Of a DNA stretch of 59,791 nucleotides, positions 43,951 to 53,147 are shown one piece after another; the first letter of the stretch is position 1; every line of letters begins with the position of its first letter. The position numbers were made by a program, and so were the translations under genes. A model generated the notes under the pieces. The model ran no database searches and was not told where the DNA came from. It worked only from the letters and a program-made list of their open reading frames with translations. The DNA is from Deltaproteobacteria bacterium (GTDB lineage Bacteria > Desulfobacterota > Desulfobulbia > Desulfobulbales > Desulfobulbaceae), in assembly GCA_024280455.1 (NCBI GenBank), contig JAJRQC010000005.1, forward strand, positions 1-59,791, given 5' to 3'.

Positions 43951-45381
43951 GTGGATACACTGCAGGCAATATTACCTGAACTGGTTCTGGGCTGTGCGGC
44001 AGCATTTTTTTTCGGCTGCAGCCTGTTCAACGTGGAGAAAAACATGCACCGGTATGCCGTGGCCTGGGCTGCCGCAGTTTTTCTGGCGGCGGTAATTGGT
44101 ATGAGCGGCCAGGCCGAGTTCTTTCACGGTGCCTACCGGGTTGATCGGTTCAGCCGGTTCTTTTCCCTGTTCATCACCGGTGCGTTTCTGGTGGTCATGA
44201 TCATTACTCAGCGTATGGAGGATATAGATCGAAACTGTCGGGCCGATTTGTATTTTTTCCTGACCGTTTCCACCTCGGGCCTCATCCTGGTGACCGGAGC
44301 CACTGAGCTGCTGACCCTGTTTATTGCCCTGGAGATTTCATCCTATCCGCTCTATATCATAACTTCATACCGGAAGGGACTTGGTTTTCAGTTTGAGGCC
44401 GCTGCCAAGTACCTGGTGTTCGGCGTTGTTTCCACTGCCCTGATGATCTATGGCATCAGTTACCTGTACGGTGCTCTGGGCTCGACCTTTTTAAGTGATA
44501 TTGTCGTGGCTCTGCCTTCGCATCTCTATGATCCCCTGACCCTGGTCGGAGTCATTCTCTTTATGGCCGGGCTCCTGTATAAACTTGCCGCCTTTCCCTT
44601 CCATTTCTGGGCTCCGGATGTGTATTCCGGGGCGGCGGTCGAGGTGGTCGCCTTTGCCGCCAGCCTGCCCAAACTCGCCGCCGTGGCCCTGTTTGCCAGA
44701 GTGGGCGGAGTCTTTATGGATTTTGATGTGCTGGCCCCGGCCCTGGCTATTCTTGCCGTTCTTTCCATGACGGTCGGCAACCTGCTCGCCCTGGCGCAGA
44801 CCGAACTCAAGCGTCTGCTTGCCTATTCCGCTGTTTCCCATGCCGGTTACATACTGCTTGGGGTGCTGGCCGCTTCCCAGGGCGGGTTGAATTCGGCCAT
44901 GTTTTACGGCGCCGTCTATGCCGTCATGTCGCTGGCCGCGTTTCTGGTCGCCGTTCAGATGGCGGAAGAGGGCAAGAATGATATTCCCCTAGACGACCTC
45001 AAGGGACTCTGGCATCGCGCGCCTCTGCTGGCAATTGTCTTTACCATCGCTCTGGTTTCCCTGGCCGGTCTACCGCCGACAGCCGGTTTCACCGGCAAGC
45101 TGCTGCTTTTGACTGCAGCCTGGAAAGCGGGCTGGTTCTGGACCGTGGTCTTCGGGGTACTCAACTCTCTGCTCGGCCTTTTTGTCTACCTCAATATCAT
45201 TCGAATCAGTCTGGTCGATGATCAAGCTTCCGGTCGGCCTGTCCCGACCTCGCCGCTCCTGGGAACAACGGCAACAGCGCTTGGCCTTGGTCTCCTTGTT
45301 CTGGGTGTTTTTCCCGGCGGTCTGCTGACCATGGCCCGGAAGGCGCTGGCGGCATTGCTCTATATTGTACCTTTAACCTGA
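43951..45381 (+). CDS. nuoN: Complex I-like subunit NuoN, operon 1
   Basis: This 476-residue antiporter-like subunit is nearest the quinone module in known complexes. TM5 Glu is in FIALEISSYPLY, TM7 Lys in LLYKLAAFPFHFWAPDVY, and the later Lys in LPKLAAVALF. The GTG start 43951 has AAGGAG upstream. It is the last gene of operon 1. A possible weak terminator follows (see the intergenic entry). Confidence 0.92.
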   Translation: MDTLQAILPELVLGCAAAFFFGCSLFNVEKNMHRYAVAWAAAVFLAAVIGMSGQAEFFHGAYRVDRFSRFFSLFITGAFLVVMIITQRMEDIDRNCRADLYFFLTVSTSGLILVTGATELLTLFIALEISSYPLYIITSYRKGLGFQFEAAAKYLVFGVVSTALMIYGISYLYGALGSTFLSDIVVALPSHLYDPLTLVGVILFMAGLLYKLAAFPFHFWAPDVYSGAAVEVVAFAASLPKLAAVALFARVGGVFMDFDVLAPALAILAVLSMTVGNLLALAQTELKRLLAYSAVSHAGYILLGVLAASQGGLNSAMFYGAVYAVMSLAAFLVAVQMAEEGKNDIPLDDLKGLWHRAPLLAIVFTIALVSLAGLPPTAGFTGKLLLLTAAWKAGWFWTVVFGVLNSLLGLFVYLNIIRISLVDDQASGRPVPTSPLLGTTATALGLGLLVLGVFPGGLLTMARKALAALLYIVPLT

Positions 45382-46033
45382 ACTCTTTTGCCTTTAACCT
45401 GAATTCCGCAGTTTTTGGGACTCTCCCTCCTTGCCCATCGACTGCGGTTTTCTGGTTAATCCTGCCCCGTCTCCTCTCTCTCAAACCATCCTCAAAGCAA
45501 AAAACTTTCCAGAGGCATCAGTCGGCCTGTTTTCAGCAGCAAATAAAAAAAATCCTGATTACGTACAAAGCTCAGCTTTTCACAAATCAGGGATACCATC
45601 GCTTATTCATCCGGATTGCAGGACCCGGTAAATTCATCATAATTCGCTGGGCTCGTAATGCCCTTTGGTATTCAGCGATGATATCCCTTGCATCAGGCTG
45701 AGGATTGTGAATAATCAGAAAAAATATTCGAATTGCAATTTTTCTATCCTTGATCTTCAAGTTCGTGCTCAACCTTTGATTAAAAACAACCAGAGAAACA
45801 AAATTTCGCTCAAACATGGATTGTCTTTTGCTCTTGTTTTTATGTTGTTTTTTTTGAGACATATCGCCGGGTACCATATTCAGGATTTCCGGATAATGAA
45901 TGAAGGTTCATTTTTTGTTGACAAATACCCATAAGCTTAAGTAGTGTGCAACACGATTCCTGATACTTCGTATCATCGGAATTTATGGCTCAGCATGTGC
46001 TGACACACGAATAGAACTTAACGGAGAGACCGG
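45382..46033. promoter_or_regulatory. Intergenic control region between the two nuo operons
   Basis: This 652-bp region holds no convincing gene. Near the start, CCGCAGT and ACTGCGG (about 45408-45446) followed by TTTT could be a weak terminator. TTGACA at 45918-45923 is a perfect -35 match, but the -10 is poor (TAGTGT at 45942). Two symmetric elements follow: the hairpin ATTCCTGATAC/GTATCA-GGAAT at 45956-45982, and a perfect 14-bp palindrome TCAGCATGTGCTGA at 45990-46003, 30 bp before nuoA2. A minus-strand frame of 96 codons (45587-45877) has no recognised motif. Confidence 0.45.
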
Positions 46034-46438
46034 ATGGATCAGCAAATTCTGACCAACATAATCTACGTTACTATTTTCCTTATCGGGGCGCTTTTGTTCG
46101 GCTTTGGCCCGATCATTATCGTCAAGCTCCTCAGCCCCACCTCCACCCGTAATGTTGCAAACAAGTCAGGTCAGTTTATTGAGTGCGGTATGGACCCGAT
46201 CGGGTCCGCCTGGATCCGTTTCGGGATCGTCTATTATCAGTATGCCCTCATTTTTCTGGCATTTGACATTGATATCCTGTTTTTGTTTCCGGTGGCTGTG
46301 GCTTATAACAGCCCGGAATTTGTCGTCCGTGATTTTGTCGAGATTGTCATCTTTGTCGGCATCCTGTCACTGGCCATTGTCTACGCCTGGGTGAAAGGAG
46401 TGTTCAAGTGGGAACAGAAAACGTACCATCATCAATAG
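46034..46438 (+). CDS. nuoA: Complex I-like subunit NuoA, operon 2
   Basis: This is a 134-residue, three-helix membrane subunit. The loop [19 protein letters not shown] and the acidic [10 protein letters not shown] segment are conserved. CGGAGAG precedes ATG. The protein is clearly diverged from its operon 1 paralogue (YECGMPAFG there). First gene of the second 13-gene operon, overlapping nuoB by 31 bases, the same overlap as in operon 1. Confidence 0.92.
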   Translation: MDQQILTNIIYVTIFLIGALLFGFGPIIIVKLLSPTSTRNVANKSGQFIECGMDPIGSAWIRFGIVYYQYALIFLAFDIDILFLFPVAVAYNSPEFVVRDFVEIVIFVGILSLAIVYAWVKGVFKWEQKTYHHQ

Positions 46439-46923
46439 TTCAGTTTGCGCAACTCGATAAACTGCTCTATCTCTGTCGGGCCAATTCGCTCTGGCCGATG
46501 ACTTTCGGGCTTGCCTGCTGTGCCATTGAGATGATGTGCACCGGCGGTTCCAGGTTCGATATCTCCAGGTTCGGGGCTGAGGTCTTCCGTCCCTCGCCCA
46601 GGCAGTCTGATGTCATGATCGTTGCCGGCACTATTACCAAAAAAATGGAACCGGCCGTCAAGACCCTCTATGATCAGATGCCCGAACCTAAATGGGTTAT
46701 CGCCATGGGCAACTGTGCCATCTCCGGGGGACCGTTCAAGTGCAAGAATAATTATAATGTTGTGGAAGGTGCAGATCAGTTCCTTCCTGTTGATGTGTAT
46801 ATACCAGGGTGCCCTCCAAGACCGGAAGCATTACTTGAAGGAATCATGACCCTGGAAGAGAAGCTGACCGGCAGTCGTCGCTGGCCGCGCAGACAACCAG
46901 AGAAAATCGGAAGTCTCTCATGA
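46408..46923 (+). CDS. nuoB: Complex I-like subunit NuoB, operon 2
   Basis: This 171-residue subunit carries cluster N2. The four cysteine ligands are present in [18 protein letters not shown] and [11 protein letters not shown]. The start is GTG 46408 with AAAGGAG upstream. Its end overlaps the nuoC start (ATGA). Confidence 0.93.
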   Translation: MGTENVPSSIVQFAQLDKLLYLCRANSLWPMTFGLACCAIEMMCTGGSRFDISRFGAEVFRPSPRQSDVMIVAGTITKKMEPAVKTLYDQMPEPKWVIAMGNCAISGGPFKCKNNYNVVEGADQFLPVDVYIPGCPPRPEALLEGIMTLEEKLTGSRRWPRRQPEKIGSLS

Positions 46924-47606
46924 GTATCGTAGAAGAAACCAGAATTGCGCTCCTGGATCTGTTCCCGGAGCAGGCCGCAGCTGATGCTGAGGCCCGGGCC
47001 GCTGCAGAAGCTGAAGCCGAGGCTGCAGAGGCCGCCGCAGCCGTTCAAGCTGAAATTGATGCTGCAGCCGCAGAAATGGAGTCCATGGATTTGACTGCGG
47101 ATGCCTCTGCAGAGCCGGAGGAGGGCGCTGCAGGCGAAGAAGCTGCCGAACCCGAGGCCAAGGCCGCTGCTACGAAAAAAGAACCTGAAGAAGAGGGGCC
47201 GAGGGAAAACGGGGTTCTGCTTACCGATCATGCTGCCAGGGGCGCACACATTGATGTTCTCTGCGACCCGGATCAGATTGTTGAAAGCGCCCGGATAATG
47301 AATGAAGCCGGTTTTTTTCTTGAGTCCATTGCCGGAGTCGACTGGATCAAGGAAGACAAAATAGAGGTTATTTACGATTACAACCAGTACGGCATGGAGC
47401 CGTGCAGAGTTGTGGTCAGAGCCTTCATCGATAGAGCTGAGCCTGAGATTGCCACCATTTCCGAGATTTTTCCTTCCGCTGACTGGCATGAACGGGAAAC
47501 CTTTGATTTCTACGGCATCAACTTCCAGGGACATCCGTATCTGGTTCCCATCCTGTTACCCGAAGATGCTGATTTTCATCCACTCCTAAAGGATTTTAAG
47601 CCATGA
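46920..47606 (+). CDS. nuoC: Complex I-like subunit NuoC with Ala/Glu-rich extension, operon 2
   Basis: This 228-residue NuoC has two parts. Residues ~18-95 are low-complexity, almost only Ala, Glu, Asp, Pro and Lys, and probably disordered or helical. The NuoC domain proper starts near 97 ([12 protein letters not shown]), with [13 protein letters not shown] and [15 protein letters not shown]. The operon 1 copy is 77 residues shorter and lacks the extension. The extension is acidic and could bind a partner protein, perhaps the electron donor. Both ends overlap neighbours by four bases. Confidence 0.9.
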   Translation: MSIVEETRIALLDLFPEQAAADAEARAAAEAEAEAAEAAAAVQAEIDAAAAEMESMDLTADASAEPEEGAAGEEAAEPEAKAAATKKEPEEEGPRENGVLLTDHAARGAHIDVLCDPDQIVESARIMNEAGFFLESIAGVDWIKEDKIEVIYDYNQYGMEPCRVVVRAFIDRAEPEIATISEIFPSADWHERETFDFYGINFQGHPYLVPILLPEDADFHPLLKDFKP

Positions 47607-48721
47607 CAGTGCCTATCCAGTGCCGACATGATGAGACCTTTGTTCTCAATCTTGGTCCGCAGCATCCAGCCACTCACGGGGTACTGCGTGTCAAGCTGAC
47701 CATGGATGGTGAATATATTGTCAAGGCGGAACCGGTTCTTGGTTATATTCACCGTATGCATGAGAAGATGGCTGAGGACGGCAACTTTGCCCAGTTCATG
47801 CCCAATACCGCCCGCATGGATTATCTCCATGCCCTGGCCTATAACCACGGCTACTGTCTGGCGGTTGAGCGGGCAGCCGGCATTGAGGTCCCGGAACGGG
47901 CCGAGTATATCCGGGTTATAACCGTTGAAATGAACCGTCTGACCAGCCACATACTCTGGTGGGCGGCTTTTCTGCTCGATCTCGGCGGTTTTTCACCCCT
48001 GCTCTACGCCTTTGATGATCGTGAGCATCTGCTTGATCTGCTTGAACGGGTGACCGGCTCCCGGTTGACCTACTGCTATTTCCGTTTCGGCGGGGTCTAT
48101 AACGATATCGATGATGAATTCATCACCGGAACCCATGCCTTTATCAAGCGTCTGCGTTCACGAATGCCCCGCCTCTACCATGATCTGGTCACCGGCAATA
48201 TTATCCTCCAGAAACGACTCAAGGGTATCGGTCTCCTCACCGAGGAACAGTGCCGCAGATTCGGCTGTACCGGCCCGGTTGCCCGCGGATCCGGCATAAA
48301 TTATGACGTACGCAAGAACGAGCCCTATTCGGTCTATCCTGAGTTAGATTTTGATGTACCGGTCTATACCGAAGGCGACTCCATGGCCAGATACATGGTG
48401 CGAATGGATGAAATGGAACAGTCGATGCGTATTATAGAACAGGCCCTGGATAAACTGCCGGACGGCCCGATAAAGGCAAAGGTGCCTAAAATTCTAAAAC
48501 CGGCGGCCGGTGATTACTGGGCCTCGGTCGAGACCGCCCGTGGTGACCTTGGTATGCGGCTGGTCTGTGACGGCGGCAAGAATCCGTACAGACTGAAACT
48601 GCGCTCGCCGACGTTCTGCAACCTGAGCAGTTTTGCCGAGGTCGCAGAAGGTATGATACTGGCGGATGCCCTGGCGTATATGGGTAGTCTGGATCTGGTC
48701 ATACCTGAGATAGATCGTTAG
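47603..48721 (+). CDS. nuoD: Complex I-like subunit NuoD, operon 2
   Basis: This 372-residue quinone-site subunit has LGPQHPATHGVLR with the quinone-site His and ARMDYLHA with the Tyr. The C-terminal DLVIPEIDR is conserved. Here the signature is HPATHG as in most bacteria; operon 1 has HPGTHG. nuoH follows after 23 bp. Confidence 0.93.
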   Translation: MTVPIQCRHDETFVLNLGPQHPATHGVLRVKLTMDGEYIVKAEPVLGYIHRMHEKMAEDGNFAQFMPNTARMDYLHALAYNHGYCLAVERAAGIEVPERAEYIRVITVEMNRLTSHILWWAAFLLDLGGFSPLLYAFDDREHLLDLLERVTGSRLTYCYFRFGGVYNDIDDEFITGTHAFIKRLRSRMPRLYHDLVTGNIILQKRLKGIGLLTEEQCRRFGCTGPVARGSGINYDVRKNEPYSVYPELDFDVPVYTEGDSMARYMVRMDEMEQSMRIIEQALDKLPDGPIKAKVPKILKPAAGDYWASVETARGDLGMRLVCDGGKNPYRLKLRSPTFCNLSSFAEVAEGMILADALAYMGSLDLVIPEIDR

Positions 48722-48744
48722 AAGGTAAGGGGGAAAAAGGAATT

Positions 48745-49746
48745 ATGGACACAAGTATCTGGCGCCCAATTCTCTATCTGATAGGTTTTATGGCCTTTGC
48801 CGGGCTCAATGCCGCCTATCTCGGATGGTGTGAGCGTAAAGGCGCAGCTCGTATCCAGCGTCGAACCGGTCCCATGGAAGTCGGTTTCCAGGGTCTCCTG
48901 CAGCCTCTGGCCGACGGCCTCAAGCTGATGAGCAAGCAGTTGCTGGTTCCCGATGGCGTTGACGGCATACTCTATCGGGCGGCCCCGATTCTGGCAATGA
49001 TTCCGGCCCTGACCTCGATGGCGGTTATTCCCTTTGCCGGTAATGTGCAGGCACGGGCGGTCGAGCTCTCCGTTCTGCTGCTCTTTGCCCTGGCCTCCAT
49101 CGGTATGATGGCGGTCCTGCTCGGCGGCTGGGCCTCCGGCAACAAGTACTCGCTCATCGCCGCCGCCCGTTCGGTCTCCCAGAATCTGGCCTATGAAATT
49201 CCGATGCTGGTCACCGTCATCACCATCGTCATGCTGACCGGCTCCATGAATCTTGAGGATATCGTTCTCCACCAGCAGGGCGGTTTCTGGAACTGGAATA
49301 TTTTTCCCCTGGTCAATCATTCGATTGCCCAGGCCATCATCATGCCGGTTTCCTTTATCATCTTCTTTATCTGCTCGGTGGCGGAAACCAACCGGGCCCC
49401 CTTTGACATGGCCGAGGCCGAATCCGAGCTCATTGCCGGTCATATGACCGAGTATGGTTCCATGGGTTTTGGTCTGTTCATGATGGGCGAGTATCTGAAT
49501 ATGGTTGTCGGTGCCTGTCTGATTACCATTCTCTTTCTCGGCGGCTGGGATTGTCCATTCGGCCTGTTTCCCGGGGTCTGGTGGTTCCTGATAAAGATTT
49601 ACATACTGCTGTTCACCGTTATCTGGATTCGCTGGACCTATCCCAGGACCCAGATCTATAAGCTGCTCAACCTGTCGTGGAAAATTTTGATTCCGTTCTC
49701 GCTGGCGAATCTGCTCATGACCGCAGCATTTATTAAGATTTTTTAA
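48745..49746 (+). CDS. nuoH: Complex I-like subunit NuoH, operon 2
   Basis: This is a 333-residue membrane subunit with about eight helices. It has the RRTGPMEVGFQGLLQPLADG block near the N-terminus and the acidic loop ETNRAPFDMAEAESELI. AAGGAATT precedes ATG 48745. A 164-bp gap follows before nuoI, whereas in operon 1 these genes overlap. Confidence 0.93.
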   Translation: MDTSIWRPILYLIGFMAFAGLNAAYLGWCERKGAARIQRRTGPMEVGFQGLLQPLADGLKLMSKQLLVPDGVDGILYRAAPILAMIPALTSMAVIPFAGNVQARAVELSVLLLFALASIGMMAVLLGGWASGNKYSLIAAARSVSQNLAYEIPMLVTVITIVMLTGSMNLEDIVLHQQGGFWNWNIFPLVNHSIAQAIIMPVSFIIFFICSVAETNRAPFDMAEAESELIAGHMTEYGSMGFGLFMMGEYLNMVVGACLITILFLGGWDCPFGLFPGVWWFLIKIYILLFTVIWIRWTYPRTQIYKLLNLSWKILIPFSLANLLMTAAFIKIF

Positions 49747-49867
49747 AATGAGATCATGATGCAAGGACGGCAATCCGGCCGTATGTGACCAGAGAGCCTC
49801 TGCAAGATCTTCCGGTATTGCAGCATGTGACACGGAATTTTGGACAGCGGAAGCAATGATACTTGAG

Positions 49868-49883
49868 TTTTACGAGTCCATCA
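49868..49883. repeat. Dispersed 16-mer TTTTACGAGTCCATCA
   Basis: This identical 16-mer occurs in reverse orientation at 31721-31736. Here it lies in the 164-bp gap between nuoH2 and nuoI2. It looks like part of a short genome-dispersed repeat. Confidence 0.6.
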
Positions 49884-49910
49884 CAATCAATTTAGGATGC
49901 GTATTGAATC

Positions 49911-50351
49911 ATGAGTGAATACTGGAACGATGTATTTGGCGGCGCAAAGAGTCTGGTTGTAGGGCTCTCGATTACTGCCAGAGAATTTTTCAAACCGGTG
50001 GTGACTGAACAGTACCCCTGGTTTGTTCCGGAAATGACCGAGAACTTTCGCGGTCATATCGAGCTGGTCGGCAACGAGAAGACCGGCAAACCCAAATGTA
50101 TTGTCTGCGGTATGTGCCAGCGTTCCTGTCCCTCCGGATGTATATCGCTTGCCGGCAAAAAACCGGAAGGGGAGAAAAAAAAGGCTCTGACCAAGTATCA
50201 TCTCGATTTCACTACCTGCAGTCTCTGCGGCACCTGTATCGAGAGCTGTAATTTCGGCGCTATCCAGTTTTCCAAGGACTACAACCTGGCCAGCACCAGA
50301 AAGGAAGATTACATCTTTGACTTACTCAAACGACTGGAGGAACAGGGCTGA
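49911..50351 (+). CDS. nuoI: Complex I-like subunit NuoI, operon 2
   Basis: This 146-residue subunit has two [4Fe-4S] motifs, CIVCGMCQRSCPSGC and CSLCGTCIESC; the Pro after the last Cys of the second motif is replaced by Asn. It would receive electrons from the unknown input partner. Its stop overlaps the nuoJ start. Confidence 0.92.
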   Translation: MSEYWNDVFGGAKSLVVGLSITAREFFKPVVTEQYPWFVPEMTENFRGHIELVGNEKTGKPKCIVCGMCQRSCPSGCISLAGKKPEGEKKKALTKYHLDFTTCSLCGTCIESCNFGAIQFSKDYNLASTRKEDYIFDLLKRLEEQG

Positions 50352-50902
50352 TGCAAGCAACAATCTGTCAGACAGCTGCTAATCCGTCGCTTTTTTCGGC
50401 TGAAAGCTTTGTCGGTCTGATCTTTCTCGTCACCATCGGCCTGATTTTCGCCGGTGCGCTGATAGCGACTACCTCCAAACGGCTTGTCCGATGTATTGCC
50501 GGACTTGCCCTTTGTTTCACTGGAGTTGCCGGGGTCTATTACTTCCTGCTCTCTCCCTTCATTGCCATGATGCAGATGCTCATCTACGTCGGCGCGGTTT
50601 CCATCCTCATCGCCTTTGCGATTATGATGGCAACCCCTGAAGAAGATGACATACCCGGTAATCAGATAACCCGCTTTGCAGGACCGCTCGGCTTTGCCCT
50701 TGCCTCCCTGATCTTTGCCGCCCTCTCGCTCCTGGGCCTGAAGACTGAGTGGCAGGTATTTCCAAAGACCGGAGCCGGGGACATGCAGGCAATGGGTACG
50801 GCATTGCTCACCACCCATTCCATGGTTTTCGAGCTGATTTCATTTGTTCTTTTGATGGCAATCATTGGCGCTCTGGTTCTTGCGCGCAGAGGAAGAAATT
50901 AA
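50351..50902 (+). CDS. nuoJ: Complex I-like subunit NuoJ, operon 2
   Basis: This 183-residue membrane subunit has five helices. The third has YVGAVSILIAFAIMM, matching the conserved NuoJ helix with its pi-bulge region. It starts within the nuoI stop (TGATG). nuoK follows after two bases. Confidence 0.9.
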   Translation: MQATICQTAANPSLFSAESFVGLIFLVTIGLIFAGALIATTSKRLVRCIAGLALCFTGVAGVYYFLLSPFIAMMQMLIYVGAVSILIAFAIMMATPEEDDIPGNQITRFAGPLGFALASLIFAALSLLGLKTEWQVFPKTGAGDMQAMGTALLTTHSMVFELISFVLLMAIIGALVLARRGRN

Positions 50903-50904
50903 TC

Positions 50905-51231
50905 ATGTATCTGCTTAACCTGTACAACTGTCTCGGCACCTACCTGGTTCTTGGCGCCATGCTCTTTGCCTTCGGCATCTATGGCCTGGTTTCCCGGCGG
51001 ACAATCATCGGCATGCTCATCGCCTCCGAACTTATCCTGGCCGGTGCCTCCATGAATTTCATGGCATTTAACCGCTTCACCGCCCCTGACCCTACCATTG
51101 GTCAGATGTTCACCCTGTTTATTATGGCCATTGCCGCAGCCGAGGCTGCCATTGCCGTCAGCATCGTCATATCCGTGTATCGAAACTATAAGTCTATCGA
51201 TGCCGAGGATATTGTCGACCTGCACGGTTAG
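50905..51231 (+). CDS. nuoK: Complex I-like subunit NuoK, operon 2
   Basis: This is a 108-residue, three-helix subunit with both membrane glutamates (IASELILAG and AAAEAAIAV). I start it at ATG 50905, with GAGGAAG upstream. The longer frame from 50749 reads through nuoJ in another frame and is an artefact. Confidence 0.92.
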   Translation: MYLLNLYNCLGTYLVLGAMLFAFGIYGLVSRRTIIGMLIASELILAGASMNFMAFNRFTAPDPTIGQMFTLFIMAIAAAEAAIAVSIVISVYRNYKSIDAEDIVDLHG

Positions 51232-51330
51232 AGCAGGACAGGATTTATGAGGTACTCGGCATGAAGATATTCACTGATTTATGCAACCTGGGATTCTGTC
51301 CCAAGGGACTTACACGGTAAGGGATTGATT

Positions 51331-52827
51331 ATGGACGCTGCTTCCACTACTGCACATATTGTAGAAAATGCAAACCTCGGCCTGGCGGTGATGATACCGC
51401 TTTTTGGTGCCCTGGTTGTTATGACGATGAAAAATCATCCCAATCTCCGGGAGTTTATTTCGTCATGTGCCTCTATTCTTCTCTTTATCATTGTCCTGTC
51501 CTTTATACCCGCACTCAAGGCCGGGCAGACACTGGTCTATCCCATTTTTCATCTCCTGCCCGGGCTCTCCATAACCCTGCGGGCCGACGGAATGTCCATG
51601 ATTTTTGCCATGGTTGCCTCGTCTCTGTGGGTGATCGCGGTGTTCTACTCCATGGGGTACATGCGGGCCCATGACGAACCCTGCCAGACCCGGTTCAATG
51701 CCTGTTTTGCCCTGGCCATTTTTGGAGCCATCGGGGTGTCGCTTTCGGACAACCTGTTCACCCTGTACCTGTTTTACGAGATTGTCTCCATCTGCACTTA
51801 TCCACTGGTTGCCCATCATCAGGATGCAGAGGGCTATGCCGGTGGACGCAAATACATCATCTATCTGACAACCACGGCCAAGATGTTTCTGCTGCCGGCC
51901 ATGATTCTGATCTATGTGCTGGTCGGCAACCTTGATTTTCCCCACGACATCTTTACCGGCATGTTCCCGGCTGATACCAAGTCCTGGGTTATTGTGATGC
52001 TCTATATCTTCTGCATCCTCGGTTTTGCCAAGAACGGTATCATGCCGCTCCATCACTGGCTACCGGGCGCAATGGTTGCTCCGACTCCGGTCTCCGCCCT
52101 TTTGCATGCGGTTGCCGTGGTCAAGGTCGGCGTGTTCTGCACGACCCGGACCATGCTCTACGTATTTGGCGTCAACACCATGGATATGCTCAACCTCGGT
52201 ATTCCAACGGCGTACTTTGTCAGCTTTACGATTTTAATGGCCTCGGTCATTGCCCTGTCCAAGGATAATCTGAAGGCGCGGCTTGCCTATTCCACGGTCA
52301 GCCAGTTGTCCTACATCATCCTTGGTGTTGCCCTGTTGACTCCGCACGCCATAAACGGCGGCCTGATTCATATCGTCAACCACGGTTTCTCCAAAATCAC
52401 CCTTTTTTTCTGTGCCGGTGCCATCTTTATCGCCACCCATAAAAAGAACATCTCAGAGATGAGCGGGCTGGGAAGGACCATGCCCTTTACCTTCGGTGCC
52501 TTTGCGGTCGCATCGCTCTCCATGATCGGGGCGCCGCCGGTGGCTGGATTTGTGACCAAGTGGTACCTGCTGGTCGGGTCCATGGAGGCGCATCAGATCG
52601 GCATTCTCCTGGTTCTTATAGCCTCCACCGTCCTCAATGTAGGGTATTTTGCGCCGGTTACCTATAAGGCATTTTTCGGTAAACGCCCTGAAGGTGAGGT
52701 GGAGACCGGGATTCATGAGGCACCGCTTTCCATGCTGATCCCGATTCTCATTGCGGTAACGGTTTCGGTTGTTATCGGTATTTATCCTAACTTTATGATG
52801 CAATTCGTTGAAATGGTGACAGGATGA
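51331..52827 (+). CDS. Extra antiporter-like (MrpD-like) subunit, operon 2
   Basis: This 498-residue protein is the counterpart of 38522-39988. It has about 14 helices with TM5 Glu in LFYEIVSIC, TM7 Lys in GFAKNGIMPLHHWLP, and TM8 Lys in AVVKVGVF. The segment VAPTPVSALLHAVAVVKVGVF is nearly identical in both copies. ATG 51331 (AAGGG upstream) is preferred over TTG 51325. It ends in ATGA, overlapping the small membrane protein gene. Confidence 0.88.
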   Translation: MDAASTTAHIVENANLGLAVMIPLFGALVVMTMKNHPNLREFISSCASILLFIIVLSFIPALKAGQTLVYPIFHLLPGLSITLRADGMSMIFAMVASSLWVIAVFYSMGYMRAHDEPCQTRFNACFALAIFGAIGVSLSDNLFTLYLFYEIVSICTYPLVAHHQDAEGYAGGRKYIIYLTTTAKMFLLPAMILIYVLVGNLDFPHDIFTGMFPADTKSWVIVMLYIFCILGFAKNGIMPLHHWLPGAMVAPTPVSALLHAVAVVKVGVFCTTRTMLYVFGVNTMDMLNLGIPTAYFVSFTILMASVIALSKDNLKARLAYSTVSQLSYIILGVALLTPHAINGGLIHIVNHGFSKITLFFCAGAIFIATHKKNISEMSGLGRTMPFTFGAFAVASLSMIGAPPVAGFVTKWYLLVGSMEAHQIGILLVLIASTVLNVGYFAPVTYKAFFGKRPEGEVETGIHEAPLSMLIPILIAVTVSVVIGIYPNFMMQFVEMVTG

Positions 52828-53105
52828 TTAGACTTATTGATTACCTGCGGGAGCGGATCAAGGCCGTTATTCTGGCCTGTTACATCCTGCTTGCATTTAT
52901 AGTAACCTTTGCCGCGATGGTCGACAGGAGCCATGCCCATACAAGCGTTGAGCGGGACATACCGTTTTTCTGGTCCCTGTTCGGGTTTGTCGCCGCTGCA
53001 GTTATCATAGGTGTTGCGTACTGGTACGGACGTTCGGGTATTCAGGCCAGAACCAACTATTACGATTGCCCACTGAAGGATGATTGTACTTCTTCGGATT
53101 CTTGA
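52824..53105 (+). CDS. Small two-helix membrane protein of the nuo cluster, operon 2
   Basis: This is a 93-residue protein with two hydrophobic segments (about 12-30 and 48-68) and a polar C-terminal tail with two Cys. It is the positional equivalent of 39985-40269. It overlaps the MrpD-like gene by four bases and precedes the NuoL-like gene by 42 bp. The family is unknown to me. Confidence 0.75.
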   Translation: MIRLIDYLRERIKAVILACYILLAFIVTFAAMVDRSHAHTSVERDIPFFWSLFGFVAAAVIIGVAYWYGRSGIQARTNYYDCPLKDDCTSSDS

Positions 53106-53147
53106 ATTTAATCCGCCTCTTAGAAGAAGATAACGAGGAATAAAAGC

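Noticed and set aside
45587-45934. Small frames on both strands between the nuo operons
   Set aside because: Neither shows a family motif, a strong ribosome-binding site or conserved composition.
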